A program made the position numbers and the translations under genes. A stretch of DNA of 64,000 nucleotides from Roseiarcus sp963741845 (lineage in GTDB: Bacteria > Pseudomonadota > Alphaproteobacteria > Rhizobiales > Beijerinckiaceae): positions 91,688 through 155,687 of the forward strand of contig CAVUJV010000029.1 of the NCBI GenBank assembly GCA_963741845.1, read 5' to 3'. The notes below the pieces were generated by a model. That model saw only the letters and a program-made list of their open reading frames with translations, did no database searches and was not told the DNA's origin. How positions within the stretch are numbered: position 1 is the first letter of the stretch; each line of letters starts with the position of its first letter. Below are positions 49,962-59,419 of the stretch, piece after piece.

Positions 49962-50600
49962 TCAGGCGTCGGCGCCGAACATCCCGCGCACGAGCTTCTG
50001 GAAGGCGCGGGCGCGGTGCGACAACGCCAGCGAGCCGTCGGCCGGGATGCCGTGCTTCTCCTCCGACGTCATTTCCCCGAAGGTCCGGGCGTGCCCGTCG
50101 GGGCGGAAGGCCGGATCATAGCCGAAGCCGCGGGTCCCGCGCGGCGGGAAGACAAGGTCGCCGTCGACCCGCCCCTCGAAAACCTCCGTGCGGCCGTCGG
50201 GCCAGGCGAGCGCGAGCGCGCTCACGAACCAGCCGCGCCAGGGCTGCGGCGCGCCCTTCGCTTTGAGTTCCGCCTCGATCCGGGCCATCGCCCCGGCGAA
50301 ATCCTTCGAGTCTCCCGCCCATCGGGCCGAATAGATGCCCGGCGCGCCGTCGAGCGCGGCGACGCAGAGGCCCGAATCGTCGGCGAGCGCCACTTCCCCC
50401 GACGCCTTCGCGGCGGCGAGGGCCTTCAAGACCGCATTGTCGTGAAACGTCAGGCCCGTCTCCTCCGGCTCGGGCAGACCGAGTTCGGAGGCGCCGACCG
50501 CGTCCACCCCGTGCGGGCCAAGGAGTTCCCGGATTTCGCGCAGCTTGCCGGGATTGTGGGTCGCGGCGACGATCTTTTTCGGCAGGATTTCAGGGGTCAT
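49962..50600 (-). CDS. rdgB: RdgB/HAM1 non-canonical purine NTP pyrophosphatase
   Basis: Hydrolyses ITP, dITP and XTP to keep deaminated purines out of DNA and RNA. 212 residues from 50600 (MTPEILPKKIVAATHNPGKL). Motifs: ATHNPGKLREI; ALADDSGLCVAALDGAPGIYSARWAG; GRGFGYDP-like RGTRGFGYDPAFRPDG; LSHRARAFQKL. Its start overlaps the M48 protease stop by 4 bp, so the two are translationally coupled. Confidence 0.95.
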   Translation of the reverse strand: MTPEILPKKIVAATHNPGKLREIRELLGPHGVDAVGASELGLPEPEETGLTFHDNAVLKALAAAKASGEVALADDSGLCVAALDGAPGIYSARWAGDSKDFAGAMARIEAELKAKGAPQPWRGWFVSALALAWPDGRTEVFEGRVDGDLVFPPRGTRGFGYDPAFRPDGHARTFGEMTSEEKHGIPADGSLALSHRARAFQKLVRGMFGADA

Positions 50601-52093
50601 CGGGCTATGATCTTGTAGCGTTGTCCGGACGCAAGCGGCGCGTTGCGCTCGAGGCCGTTGATTATGAGGAACTGGTCGAGCGGCCGCGGCAGGAAGCTCA
50701 TCCGCGCCGCCATGGTGTCCAGCGTGTCGGTCCCGCCGGCCGAAACGATGCGGATCGACTGAGGCACGGCCTGCGCCGAATCCTGCGCGTTGATCAGGTG
50801 GAAGGATTCGAGCGAGGCGCGGAAGCGGCCGTCGACCTCGGGGCTCAGCGAGTGGGCGGCGAAGATCAGCCGATAGACGCGCCCGTTGAGCCGGACCGCC
50901 CCGAGCCGGAAGCTCCATTGGTCGCCGCGCGCGACCGCCGTCGCGGCGTCGAGCCCGCCGACATTGATGGATTCGACATTGGTCGTCTTCACGCCGTCGA
51001 TCCAGCCGGAAGCGATCGCGGTCTTGAGCGGCGTCGAATCGGGCAGCGCGATGCTGTCGAGCCGGAGGGCCTCCGTCCCCCCCTCCCCCACGCCGATCAG
51101 CGCGGCGGACTGGTTTTCGAGCGTGAACCCTTCCGGCGCCTCGAACGCGAAGCCGAGCTTCGGATGGATGAACGTCGTCCCCCGCACGACGCCCTGCAGC
51201 GGATCTTCGCCGAAGGCCATCCCGTCGATCGCCGAAAGATAGCCGTCGCGGTCGCGCGCGCCGGTTCCCGGCGGCCCGAATTTCTGCGCTCCCGCCACGG
51301 CGACGGCGATGCGTTCCGGCGTGGACGGGTGCGTCGCCATCATGTCGGGCCGGTCGGACGAGCCGGCGCCGGAGATCGAGGCCTTGAGCGCGCTCCATTC
51401 GCCGAGCGCGGTCAGGAAGCGGGACGCGGCATAGGGGTCGAAGCCGGCGTGCGCGATGTCGGCGATGCCCATCCGGTCGGCGTCGAGCTCCTGCTGGCGC
51501 GAGAAGCGGGCGATCGACAGCTTGGAGCGCGCCTCGACCTCCGCGTCGGCCTGACGGTGCGCGAGGACCTGAGCATTGACCCGGGTGAAGAGCGCCGCCG
51601 TCCTTTCGAATTCCGCGCGCTGCGCCGCGTGGCGGGCGGTCACATGCGCGATCTCATGGGCCATGACGGCGGCGATCTCGGAGGTGTCGTCGGCGAGGGC
51701 GAGAAGCCCGCGCGTCACGAAGATGTCGCCAGACGGCAGCGCAAAGGCGTTGACGATCGGGGAATTGAGGATCGTGACCCGGTAAGGATGCGAATCGTCG
51801 CCAGCGGGCGTCAGCTTCGCCAGCACGGCATTGAGATAGGCCTGGGTCGCGGGGGCCTTGTACTCGCCGCCAAAGGCTTCGATGAGCCGCTGCCGCTCGG
51901 GGTTGGCTGGCCGCCCTCCCGTGGTGCGCGGGGCTTCGATCGGCGGGTCTCTGGCGGGCGCGGGCGGCGGCTCGATCGAGGCGCATCCGGCCGCGAGGAG
52001 GCAAGCCGCTCCCGCAAGCGCGGCGAGAGCGCCGCGCCATCGTCCGCGTGAGCGCGGCGACCGCAGGGTGTCCAAGCCTATCCGCCTCATCAA
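50597..52093 (-). CDS. M48-family zinc metalloprotease, lipoprotein, with C-terminal LysM-like segment
   Basis: 498 residues. Lipoprotein signal with lipobox CLLAAGC (lipidated Cys37). Zinc site HEIAH at 146-150, with a third ligand in RQQELDADRMGI; MMATHPSTPERI is the further M48C mark. The C-terminal about 50 residues (GGTDTLDTMAARMSFLPRPL, then FLIINGLERNAPLASGQRYK) look like a LysM peptidoglycan-binding module. This is a BepA/LoiP-like periplasmic protease probably involved in outer-membrane protein quality control. It overlaps the thermonuclease-like gene upstream (52090-52093) and rdgB downstream, forming a tight three-gene operon. Confidence 0.92.
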   Translation of the reverse strand: MMRRIGLDTLRSPRSRGRWRGALAALAGAACLLAAGCASIEPPPAPARDPPIEAPRTTGGRPANPERQRLIEAFGGEYKAPATQAYLNAVLAKLTPAGDDSHPYRVTILNSPIVNAFALPSGDIFVTRGLLALADDTSEIAAVMAHEIAHVTARHAAQRAEFERTAALFTRVNAQVLAHRQADAEVEARSKLSIARFSRQQELDADRMGIADIAHAGFDPYAASRFLTALGEWSALKASISGAGSSDRPDMMATHPSTPERIAVAVAGAQKFGPPGTGARDRDGYLSAIDGMAFGEDPLQGVVRGTTFIHPKLGFAFEAPEGFTLENQSAALIGVGEGGTEALRLDSIALPDSTPLKTAIASGWIDGVKTTNVESINVGGLDAATAVARGDQWSFRLGAVRLNGRVYRLIFAAHSLSPEVDGRFRASLESFHLINAQDSAQAVPQSIRIVSAGGTDTLDTMAARMSFLPRPLDQFLIINGLERNAPLASGQRYKIIAR

Positions 52094-52950
52094 TGAGGGT
52101 CTTCTTCTCCTGTTGCGCCGGAGCGACGCTCGATTTCGATCATCGCCGGATCGCTGACCGCAATTCTTGGTCCGAACCGGCCATCGAGCGCGCCGCGGGC
52201 CCTTATCACGCGGCCCACGAGAGCGTCGATCGAATCCCCGCCCCGAACAAGAATCGGCCCCAGCCGACGGTCGACGACGATGGTCGCGCCTCCGCGCGAT
52301 CCAAGATCAAGATAGAGACGCGAGCGGCCGAAGCCAACCCGGCGCACCTTTCCTTCAACGACCACGAATTGTCCATCATATTGACGCAGGCGCCGGCCGT
52401 CGCCCGCGGGAAGGACGGCGAAAGCGGGATCCCGCCAGAGTCCGAGCCCCTCGCGCCGGGCCTCGTCCTCCAGTTTGAGCCGCGCCGCGGCGCAGGACCG
52501 CGTCTCGAATTCGGGCCGGACCCGGGCGTAGCCCTCGGCGAGGAGCGCCGAGGCGACCGAGGATTCGCCGCCTCCCGCCTCGGGAAGGGCGAGGTCGGCC
52601 ACCGTCCGCCCCCAGCGGTCCGGCGTCGCCGCCAGGAGCAGAAGCTCGGCCCGCTTCCCGGCGGCGAGCCCGGAGAGCGCGTCGCGGGCGGCTTTCGCCA
52701 GTTCCGGCGCGCCGCGATCGGGCGACGGCCCGTCCAGACCGCCGAGGCGGACGAGGCGCCCGTCGGCGAGGGCGATCGCGAGCCGCTCGTCCACCGAGAC
52801 GACGTCCACAGTCCCTGCCGGCCGGCCGCAGCCCGCGAGCGCCGATCCCCCGCCCGCGACCGCAAAGACGGCGAAAACGGCGAGCGCGACCCCCGCCGGC
52901 CGGCGGCGACGGAAAGGCGCAAACCGGCGTTGGGCGCCGCGCAAATTCAT
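52090..52950 (-). CDS. Exported thermonuclease (SNase-like) family protein
   Basis: 286 residues from 52950 (MNLRGAQRRFAPFRRRRPAG). A basic N-terminus is followed by a hydrophobic core (VALAVFAVFAVAGGGSALAG), a signal peptide. The SNase-like OB fold has VDVVSVDERLAIALADGRLVRLGGLDG, PDRWGRTVADL and the following YARVRPEFETRSCAAARLKLEDEARREGLGLW pattern, split by ordinary spacing. Catalytic Arg/Glu residues of true nucleases are only partly recognisable, so activity is doubtful. The C-terminal about 90 residues form an extra OB-like domain. A longer in-frame start exists at 53049 but would overlap the tRNA gene. Confidence 0.72.
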   Translation of the reverse strand: MNLRGAQRRFAPFRRRRPAGVALAVFAVFAVAGGGSALAGCGRPAGTVDVVSVDERLAIALADGRLVRLGGLDGPSPDRGAPELAKAARDALSGLAAGKRAELLLLAATPDRWGRTVADLALPEAGGGESSVASALLAEGYARVRPEFETRSCAAARLKLEDEARREGLGLWRDPAFAVLPAGDGRRLRQYDGQFVVVEGKVRRVGFGRSRLYLDLGSRGGATIVVDRRLGPILVRGGDSIDALVGRVIRARGALDGRFGPRIAVSDPAMIEIERRSGATGEEDPH

Positions 52951-53021
52951 GTTAGAGGCTCCTGCCCGCTCCGGCCGCCCGCGTCCAGAGCGGCCTTGCT
53001 TCACGCAGGCGAGGGCGAGCT

Positions 53022-53098
<77 letters not shown>

Positions 53099-53405
53099 GT
53101 TATTTCAAGAAGTTAACAGCTATATTTCCGATTTCCAACGCTGTCATTTTCAGGATGGGGTATACGTGGGGGTAACAACGCCGGCGGCTGGCGGAACGCG
53201 GCTACGGTGGTCTCGATGGAGCGTGGGGTCAGCCGCACGGCTTGGCTGCATGGCCGCGTCCAAGGCGCTTGACTAGGGCTGGGCGTGAAGGACTTCGGGC
53301 GACCGATGACTGTCGCGAACATGCGCCTGAACGTTCAGACTGGAGTTGACCCGGTTTGTTGGTAAGCCTCCGGTAACTTCACTCGCTCACGGCGTCATGG
53401 CTTCG
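53099..53405. other. 307-bp gap after tRNA-Arg
   Basis: No intact gene. The first 75 bp are AT-rich, unlike the surroundings. GGGGTATACGT followed by GGGGGTAAC (53157-53176) is a near-tandem repeat of a kind seen near tRNA-linked integrase genes. A stub reading MTVANMR from 53305 stops within 20 codons. No integrase could be recognised. Confidence 0.4.
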
Positions 53406-54530
53406 TCAGGAGAATTCGCGCCGGATCATGTCGCTATGCTCGCCGATGCCGGGCGCCGGCCCGAGCGGAACAGGCTCGCCGTCAAAAATCTGAGGCGGAG
53501 CCGGAATGCTGACCGGCCCGCTCGGCGTTCCGATCTCCGCGCGCCGAAGCTGCGAATGGCGCGCGAATTCGCCGACCGTATTGTAGCGGCCAAAAGCGAT
53601 ATTGGCGCGGCGCAGGGCTTCCGCCAGGCCCTCGGCGTCGAAGCGCGAAAACGCCTCCGCGATCACCGCGTCTTGCGCGGCACGATTGGCGACGCGCTGG
53701 CTGTTGGAAGCGAAGCGGGGATCGGCGATCATGTCTGGCCGGTCGAGCACGTTGCGGCAGAGGCTCGCCCATTCCGGCTCCGTCTGGATCGCGATGATGA
53801 AGCGTGCGCCATCGCCCGCCTCATAGGCGCCATAGGGCGCGATGGTCGCATGGGCGAGACCGAGGCGCTTCGGCTCGCGCCCGGTAAATTCGCGATGGAT
53901 CAGGGGCACGGCCATCCAGTCGGCCATTCCGTCGAACAGCGAGACAGAGATGCGACAGCCCTTCCCCGTGCGCTCGCGCCGGTAGAGCGCCTCCAAGATC
54001 GCGGCATGAGCGTTCATCCCGCAACCGATGTCGGCCACCGAGACGCCGACGCGGCCCGGCGATTCCGGCCCACCGGTGATCGAAGCGAGACCCGTCTCGC
54101 ACTGGATGAGGAAGTCGTAGGCCTTCATCTCCGCATAGGGGCCGCTTTCGCCATAGCCGGTGATCTCGCAGACGATGAGGCGTGGGTTGTCGCGCCGCAG
54201 CGCCTGCGCACCGAAGCCTGCGCGCTCGGCAGCGCCGGGCGCGAGGTTCTGCACGAAGACATCGGCTTTCGTCAGCAGGCGCTTCAGGAACGCCGCGTCG
54301 TCCGCCTTCTTGATGTCGAGCGCGAGGGACTGTTTGCCGCGATTGAGCCAGACGAAATAGGCGCTCTCGCCATGCGCAACCTCATCGTATTTGCGCGCAA
54401 GATCGCCTGTCGATCGCTCGATCTTGATCACCCGCGCGCCAGCGTCGGCGAGGCGCGAGGTGCAGAAAGGCGCGGCTACAGCCTGCTCCAGCGCGACGAC
54501 CAGCACGCCTTCGAGCGCCAGACGTCCCAT
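53406..54530 (-). CDS. CaiB/BaiF class III CoA-transferase
   Basis: Moves CoA from a donor such as succinyl-CoA to a carboxylic acid. 374 residues from 54530 (MGRLALEGVLVVALEQAVAA). The catalytic Asp is in VGVSVADIGCGMNAHAAILE at about 167. Other family marks: ADAGARVIKIERSTGDLARKY, NRGKQSLALDIKK, VFVQNLAPGAAERAGF, EITGYGESGPYAEMKAYD. Its start overlaps the stop of the acyl-CoA dehydrogenase gene by 1 bp (TGATG), so the pair is one operon. In this context the acid is likely a dicarboxylate, but substrate is not readable. Confidence 0.92.
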   Translation of the reverse strand: MGRLALEGVLVVALEQAVAAPFCTSRLADAGARVIKIERSTGDLARKYDEVAHGESAYFVWLNRGKQSLALDIKKADDAAFLKRLLTKADVFVQNLAPGAAERAGFGAQALRRDNPRLIVCEITGYGESGPYAEMKAYDFLIQCETGLASITGGPESPGRVGVSVADIGCGMNAHAAILEALYRRERTGKGCRISVSLFDGMADWMAVPLIHREFTGREPKRLGLAHATIAPYGAYEAGDGARFIIAIQTEPEWASLCRNVLDRPDMIADPRFASNSQRVANRAAQDAVIAEAFSRFDAEGLAEALRRANIAFGRYNTVGEFARHSQLRRAEIGTPSGPVSIPAPPQIFDGEPVPLGPAPGIGEHSDMIRREFS

Positions 54531-55699
54531 CAGTAAGACCTCGGCAGGCCGAGCACATGGGTCGCCACATGGCTCAGGATGAGGTTCGTGGAGATTGGCG
54601 CGACCTGATAAAGGCGCGTCTCCCGGAACTTCCGCTCGATGTCGAATTCCTCGGCGAAACCGAAGCCGCCGTGAATCTGGAGACACATGTCGGCGGCGCG
54701 CCAGCTCGCCTCGGAAGCCAGGAGCTTGGCCATATTGGCTTCTGTCCCACAGGGCTCGCCGGCTTCGAACATGCGGGAGGCCTTCTGAACGATCTGCGCA
54801 GCTGCTTCGACCTCGACATAGGATCGCGCGATGGGGAACTGCACGCTCTGGTTCCGGCCGATGGGCCCGCCGAAGACCTCGCGCGTCTTGGCGTATTCGG
54901 TCGCGCGCTCGATGAAGAAGCGGCCATCGCCAATACATTCCGACGCGATAAGGATGCGCTCGGCGTTCATGCCGTCGAGAATGTAGCGGAAGCCGCGCCC
55001 CTCCTCGCCGATGCGATTGACGACCGGAACGGGCAGATTGTCGAAGAAAAGTTCCGTTGTAGCGTGGTTCAGCATGGTGCGGACCGGGCGGATCGTCAGC
55101 CCCGACCCCACCGCCTCCCGCATGTCGACGATGAACACGCTCATCCCTTCCGTTGGCTTCGCCGTCTGCTCGCGCGGCGTCGTGCGGCAGAGGAGCACCA
55201 TCAGGTCGGAATGCGCGGCGCGGCTGATCCAGATTTTTTGCCCGTTGATGATGTAGCGGTCGCCGTCGCGCCGGGCGAAGGTGCGGATGCGCGTCGTGTC
55301 GGTGCCGCTGACCGCCTCGGTGACGCCGAAGGCCTGCAGGCGTAATTCGCCGCTGGCGATCTTCGGCAGATATTGCGCCTTCTGCTCCGGGCTCCCGTGC
55401 CGGAGGATCGTGCCCATCGTGTACATTTGGGCGTGGCAGGCCGCGCCGTTGCAGCCGGAGCGGTGAATCTCCTCGAGAATGGCGGCCGCGGCGCCGAGAC
55501 CGAGCCCGGACCCGCCGTATTCCTCGGGGATCAGCACGGAGAGGAAACCTTCGCTCGTGAGCCGGTCCACGAAGGCTTTGGGATAAGCGCGGTCGCGATC
55601 CAGCTCCTGCCAGTAGGGACCGGGAAACTCGCGGCAGAGCTTCGCTACTGCGTCGCGAATGTCGCCGTACGCAGATTCCGGTCCGGCGCCATCGGTCAC
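54530..55699 (-). CDS. Acyl-CoA dehydrogenase family protein
   Basis: An FAD enzyme oxidising an acyl-CoA at C2-C3. 389 residues from GTG at 55699 (M-TDGAGPESAYGDIRDAV), preferred because GGGAGG lies 9 bp upstream; an in-frame ATG at 55759 has no ribosome site. Motifs: LIPEEYGGSGLGLGAAAAIL; AFGVTEAVSGTDTTRIRTFA; NGQKIWISRAAHSDLMVLL; QIHGGFGFAEEFDIERKFRE. The family's catalytic Glu position near the C-terminus cannot be assigned by eye. First gene of the pair with the CoA-transferase, divergent from a LysR gene 137 bp away. Confidence 0.92.
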   Translation of the reverse strand: MTDGAGPESAYGDIRDAVAKLCREFPGPYWQELDRDRAYPKAFVDRLTSEGFLSVLIPEEYGGSGLGLGAAAAILEEIHRSGCNGAACHAQMYTMGTILRHGSPEQKAQYLPKIASGELRLQAFGVTEAVSGTDTTRIRTFARRDGDRYIINGQKIWISRAAHSDLMVLLCRTTPREQTAKPTEGMSVFIVDMREAVGSGLTIRPVRTMLNHATTELFFDNLPVPVVNRIGEEGRGFRYILDGMNAERILIASECIGDGRFFIERATEYAKTREVFGGPIGRNQSVQFPIARSYVEVEAAAQIVQKASRMFEAGEPCGTEANMAKLLASEASWRAADMCLQIHGGFGFAEEFDIERKFRETRLYQVAPISTNLILSHVATHVLGLPRSY

Positions 55700-55836
55700 G
55701 GGTCGCAGCCTCCCTGTCGAGACGTCAGCGCTATGCGAATGCGGACGTCCGGGGCCCATGCTTAGGGGGCCGGAAGAATTGCCGATAGGTGCAAAACAGG
55801 GCTATCCGCTATGACGGTTCCGGCATAGATATCACC

Positions 55837-56793
55837 ATGGACCTCAAGCGGCTCAGATATTTCGTCTGTGTCGGCGAACTCGGCAGCTTCACGCTGGCCG
55901 GCCGCCACTTGGGCATTGCCCAGCCCGCGCTCAGCCGGCACATCCGCCAGCTTGAGGCGGAATGCGGCTCGCAGCTTCTCCGGCGGAACGGCCGGGGCGC
56001 CGAACTGACCGAGGTGGGCCGGACGGTGCTCGAACACAGTCGCTCCCTGCTCGAACAGGTCGACCGGCTCGAATCCGGCCTGAAGGCGGCGCGGGGCGCG
56101 CCGGTCGGCGCGGTGAGTTTGGGCCTGCCGCCGTCGGTGTCGATGATCCTCGTCGAGCCCCTCTTTCACCGGATCCGCCGTGATTATCCCGGCGTCCGCC
56201 TGCACATCAGCGAGGCTTTCAGCGGTGACGTGAGGGAATGGCTGGTCGGCGGGCGGCTGGACGTGGGGGTCCTGTACAGCCCGGGCCGGGCGCAGAACCT
56301 CGTCGGACAGCATCTCCTGGTCGAGGATCTCTTCCTTTGCATCGCACCCTGCGTGGAGGGCGAAGGCGGACTGGACGTGACACTGGCCGAGGCGGTGCGC
56401 GCGCCCCTCGTCCTGCCGGGCAGGCCCCACGGCCTGCGCGTGCTCGTGGACAGCGTGTGCGTGGAGCGGGGCTTGGCCCCGGATGTCGTTCTGGAACTCG
56501 ATTCGATGGCGACGATCAAGATCCTTGTGGCGCAGGGGGCGGTGGCGACGATCCTGCCGTTCTGCGGAGTCTATCGGGAGGTTGCGGAGGGAACTATGAT
56601 TGCCCGCCGCATTGTCTCGCCGTCGCTCTCCCGTACGCTCATCATCGGCGAGACAGTGCGCCGGCCGAAGACGCCGGCGACCACGGCCGTTGTGAAGTGC
56701 CTGCGGGAGGAGGTCGAGCGGCTCGTCACCGCCGGACGCTGGACCGGCACGCAGGCAAATAACCGGACCGACATAACTGATAGGCCGATATAG
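55837..56793 (+). CDS. LysR-family transcriptional regulator (first of two)
   Basis: 318 residues from 55837 (MDLKRLRYFVCVGELGSFTL); an upstream ATG at 55789 adds an unconserved leader. Winged helix-turn-helix: RHLGIAQPALSRHIRQLEAE. The effector domain starts about residue 90 (GAVSLGLPPSVSMILVEPLF). It is of the NAC/Cbl-like branch. It diverges from the acyl-CoA dehydrogenase/CoA-transferase pair, so it most likely controls that operon from the shared 137-bp region; it is also followed closely (103 bp) by the alcohol dehydrogenase. Confidence 0.93.
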   Translation: MDLKRLRYFVCVGELGSFTLAGRHLGIAQPALSRHIRQLEAECGSQLLRRNGRGAELTEVGRTVLEHSRSLLEQVDRLESGLKAARGAPVGAVSLGLPPSVSMILVEPLFHRIRRDYPGVRLHISEAFSGDVREWLVGGRLDVGVLYSPGRAQNLVGQHLLVEDLFLCIAPCVEGEGGLDVTLAEAVRAPLVLPGRPHGLRVLVDSVCVERGLAPDVVLELDSMATIKILVAQGAVATILPFCGVYREVAEGTMIARRIVSPSLSRTLIIGETVRRPKTPATTAVVKCLREEVERLVTAGRWTGTQANNRTDITDRPI

Positions 56794-56896
56794 CAGGTGT
56801 CGCCTGCCGGAGCCCCGGCTAGTCTTGGATCAACAATGGGCGAACCGCAGCGCGGCCCAGGCGCCGGACAGTCGCGAGAGCCCAGGGAGGAATGAC

Positions 56897-57949
56897 GTGA
56901 AGAGCTTCCAGATCATCGACTTCGGACGCCCGCTGAAAGACACGGACCTGCCCGATCCCCAGCCGACGGGCCATGAAGTCGTCGTCGCCGTCAAAGCCTC
57001 GGGCGTCTGCCATTCCGACCTGCATATCTGGGAGGGAAGCTACGATCTGGGCGCGGGCAAGCGCCTGATGCTGAAAGATCGCGGCATCCCCCTGCCGCTT
57101 ACGCCCGGCCATGAGACAGCCGGCGAGATCATCTCCGTCGGCGACAAGGTGACGGACCGCAAGGTGGGCGAGATGGTTCTCGTCTATCCGTGGATCGGCT
57201 GTGGGCAATGCCGCGTCTGCCGCAACGGCTACGAGAACCTCTGCATGAAGCCGCGCTGCCTCGGCGTCCATTGCGACGGCGGCTATTCCACCGAAATCCT
57301 TGTGCCGCATTCGAAATATCTGCTGCCGATCGACGGGCTCGACCCCGTGACTGTCGCGCCCTACGCCTGCTCGGGCGTCACCACTTATTCGGCCCTGAAA
57401 AAGCTCGGCTCCGTCATCAAGGAAGAGCCGGTGCTGGTGATCGGCGCCGGAGGTCTCGGCCTCATGTGCGTGACGATTTTGAAAGCCATGGGCGGAAAGG
57501 GCGCGGTCGTTGTCGACATCGACGAGAAGCGCCGTAAGGCGGCGCTCGACGCCGGCGCGCTCGCTGTGATCGACGGCGCAGCCGCGGACGCGCTCCAGCA
57601 GGTCAACGCGGCGCTCGGTGGATTCTGCTGGGCGGCGATCGACTTGGTGGGGAGTCCGCAGACTTCGGCGCTCGCGTTCGACTCCCTCGCCAAGGGCGGC
57701 AAGCTGGTGATGGTCGGCCTGTTCGGCGGCTCGACGCCCTGGTCGTTGCCGCTGATCCCAATGAAGGCTGCCGGGATCGAGGGCAGCTATACCGGAAACC
57801 TCGAAGAGACGCGCGAGCTTCTCGACCTCGTGCGCACCGGCAAGGTCGCCCAGATTCCAATCCGCACTCGCCCGCTGAGCGCGGCGACCGAGACGCTTGA
57901 AGACATGAAGGCCGGCCGCATCGTCGGCCGCGTCGTCCTGACGCCCTGA
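56897..57949 (+). CDS. Zinc-dependent medium-chain alcohol dehydrogenase
   Basis: 350 residues from GTG at 56897 (M-KSFQIIDFGRPLKDTDLPD), with AGGGAGG 6 bp before. Catalytic zinc ligands: SGVCHSDLH (Cys near 38) and PLTPGHETAG (His/Glu near 75). Structural zinc Cys cluster: GCGQCRVCRNGYENLC near 101-116. Rossmann motif VLVIGAGGLGLM near 178-189 with the Asp in VVVDIDEKRR indicating NAD preference. A pronounced insertion SYDLGAGKRLMLKDRGI precedes the His. It is followed at 33 bp by the aldehyde dehydrogenase, suggesting successive oxidation of an alcohol to an acid. Confidence 0.92.
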   Translation: MKSFQIIDFGRPLKDTDLPDPQPTGHEVVVAVKASGVCHSDLHIWEGSYDLGAGKRLMLKDRGIPLPLTPGHETAGEIISVGDKVTDRKVGEMVLVYPWIGCGQCRVCRNGYENLCMKPRCLGVHCDGGYSTEILVPHSKYLLPIDGLDPVTVAPYACSGVTTYSALKKLGSVIKEEPVLVIGAGGLGLMCVTILKAMGGKGAVVVDIDEKRRKAALDAGALAVIDGAAADALQQVNAALGGFCWAAIDLVGSPQTSALAFDSLAKGGKLVMVGLFGGSTPWSLPLIPMKAAGIEGSYTGNLEETRELLDLVRTGKVAQIPIRTRPLSAATETLEDMKAGRIVGRVVLTP

Positions 57950-57982
57950 GCGCCGGGCCGGCGAGAAGAGGAATTGGCATCA

Positions 57983-59419
57983 ATGCAGAAGCTGTTCATA
58001 GGCGGCCGGTGGCGTGAGGCAAGCTCCGGCCAGAGCCTGCCCGTCGTCGATCCGTCCACCGGCGAAAGCTACGACTCGATCGCGCGCGGCGGCGCGCGCG
58101 ACATCGACGCCGCGGTGAAGGCGGCGCGCGCGGCCTACGAAGGCAAGTGGGGGTCGCTCACCGCCACCGAACGTGGCCGGCTCATGATGAAGATGGCGGA
58201 CATCATCGCGAGCCGCGCGGAAGAACTTGCTCAGGCCGAAGCGCGCGATACTGGCAAACCGATCGGACAGGCGCGCGCGGACGTCGGGCTGACGGCGCGC
58301 TATTTCGAGTATTACGGCGGAGCGGCGGACAAACTGCACGGGCAGATCGTGCCCTTCATGAACGGCTTCGACGCTCGCGTCACGCGCGAGCCCTACGGCG
58401 TGACGGCCCATATTCTGCCCTGGAACTATCCGGCGCAGATGTTCGGCCGCTCGCTCGCGCCCGCGCTTGCCGCCGGCAACGCGGTCGTGCTGAAGCCGGC
58501 CGAGGAAGCCTGCATGACACCGATATTGCTGTCGGCAATTGCGCAGGAAGCCGGACTTCCCGACGGTGCGATCAACGTGGTGACCGGTCTCGGCGAAGAG
58601 GCTGGCGCGGCGCTCACCGCCCACCCCGGCATCGACATGATCACCTTCACGGGCTCCCCCGAAGTCGGCACGATCGTGCAGAAGGCCGCGGCCGAGCGGC
58701 ACATCAAATGCGTACTCGAGCTCGGTGGAAAGTCGCCGCAGATCGTCTTCTCGGACGCCGACCGCAAGAAGGCGCTTCCATTCATCACCCGCGCGATCAC
58801 TCAGAACGGCGGCCAGACCTGCTCGGCCGGAAGCCGCCTGCTGGTCGAGCGAAAAATCTACGATGATTTCGTCGGCGAGGTCGCTGAGGCTTTCGCCAAT
58901 GTGCGCGTCGGCACGCCCGCCATGAATCTCGATCTCGGTCCGATGATTAGCGCTACGCAACGCGACCGGGTCGGCGGCTTCGTCGAGGCGGCGCGCAAGT
59001 CGGGTGTTCCGGTGCTGGCGGAAGGCCGCCTTGCCAACGATCTGCCAAGCGGCGGATATTACGTGACGCCGACCCTGTTCGGCCCGGTGCCGCGCGGCAA
59101 CTCGCTCGCGAACGACGAAGTATTCGGCCCGGTGCTCTCCTGCCTGCCGTTCGAGGACGAAGCCGACGCGATCGCCCTCGCCAATGCGACCGACTACGGT
59201 CTCGTCGCTGCGGTGTGGACGCGCGACGGCGGTCGTCAGACACGCGTCGCGCGAGGCGTGCGCAGCGGGCAGGTCTTTATCAATTGCTACGGCGCCGGCG
59301 GCGGCGTCGAACTGCCCTTTGGCGGCGTGAAGAAGAGCGGCCACGGACGCGAGAAGGGGTTTCTCGCGCTGGAGGAATTCAGCGTCATCAAGACGGTGGT
59401 GCAAAGCTACGCCGAGTGA
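57983..59419 (+). CDS. NAD(P)-dependent aldehyde dehydrogenase
   Basis: 478 residues from ATG 57983 (MQKLFIGGRWREASSGQSLP) after GAGAAGAGGAA. Catalytic Glu in CVLELGGKSPQIVFSDAD near 246 and Cys in GGQTCSAGSRLLVERK near 279; cofactor loop VTGLGEEAGAALTAHPGI and FTGSPEVG. It is of the broad betaine-/semialdehyde-dehydrogenase-like class. With the preceding alcohol dehydrogenase it would turn a primary alcohol into a carboxylate. Confidence 0.93.
   Translation: MQKLFIGGRWREASSGQSLPVVDPSTGESYDSIARGGARDIDAAVKAARAAYEGKWGSLTATERGRLMMKMADIIASRAEELAQAEARDTGKPIGQARADVGLTARYFEYYGGAADKLHGQIVPFMNGFDARVTREPYGVTAHILPWNYPAQMFGRSLAPALAAGNAVVLKPAEEACMTPILLSAIAQEAGLPDGAINVVTGLGEEAGAALTAHPGIDMITFTGSPEVGTIVQKAAAERHIKCVLELGGKSPQIVFSDADRKKALPFITRAITQNGGQTCSAGSRLLVERKIYDDFVGEVAEAFANVRVGTPAMNLDLGPMISATQRDRVGGFVEAARKSGVPVLAEGRLANDLPSGGYYVTPTLFGPVPRGNSLANDEVFGPVLSCLPFEDEADAIALANATDYGLVAAVWTRDGGRQTRVARGVRSGQVFINCYGAGGGVELPFGGVKKSGHGREKGFLALEEFSVIKTVVQSYAE

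Noticed and set aside
53305..53346. Short start MTVANMR resembling a small conserved alphaproteobacterial protein
   Set aside because: Only seven residues look familiar before the reading diverges and stops; too little to call a remnant.
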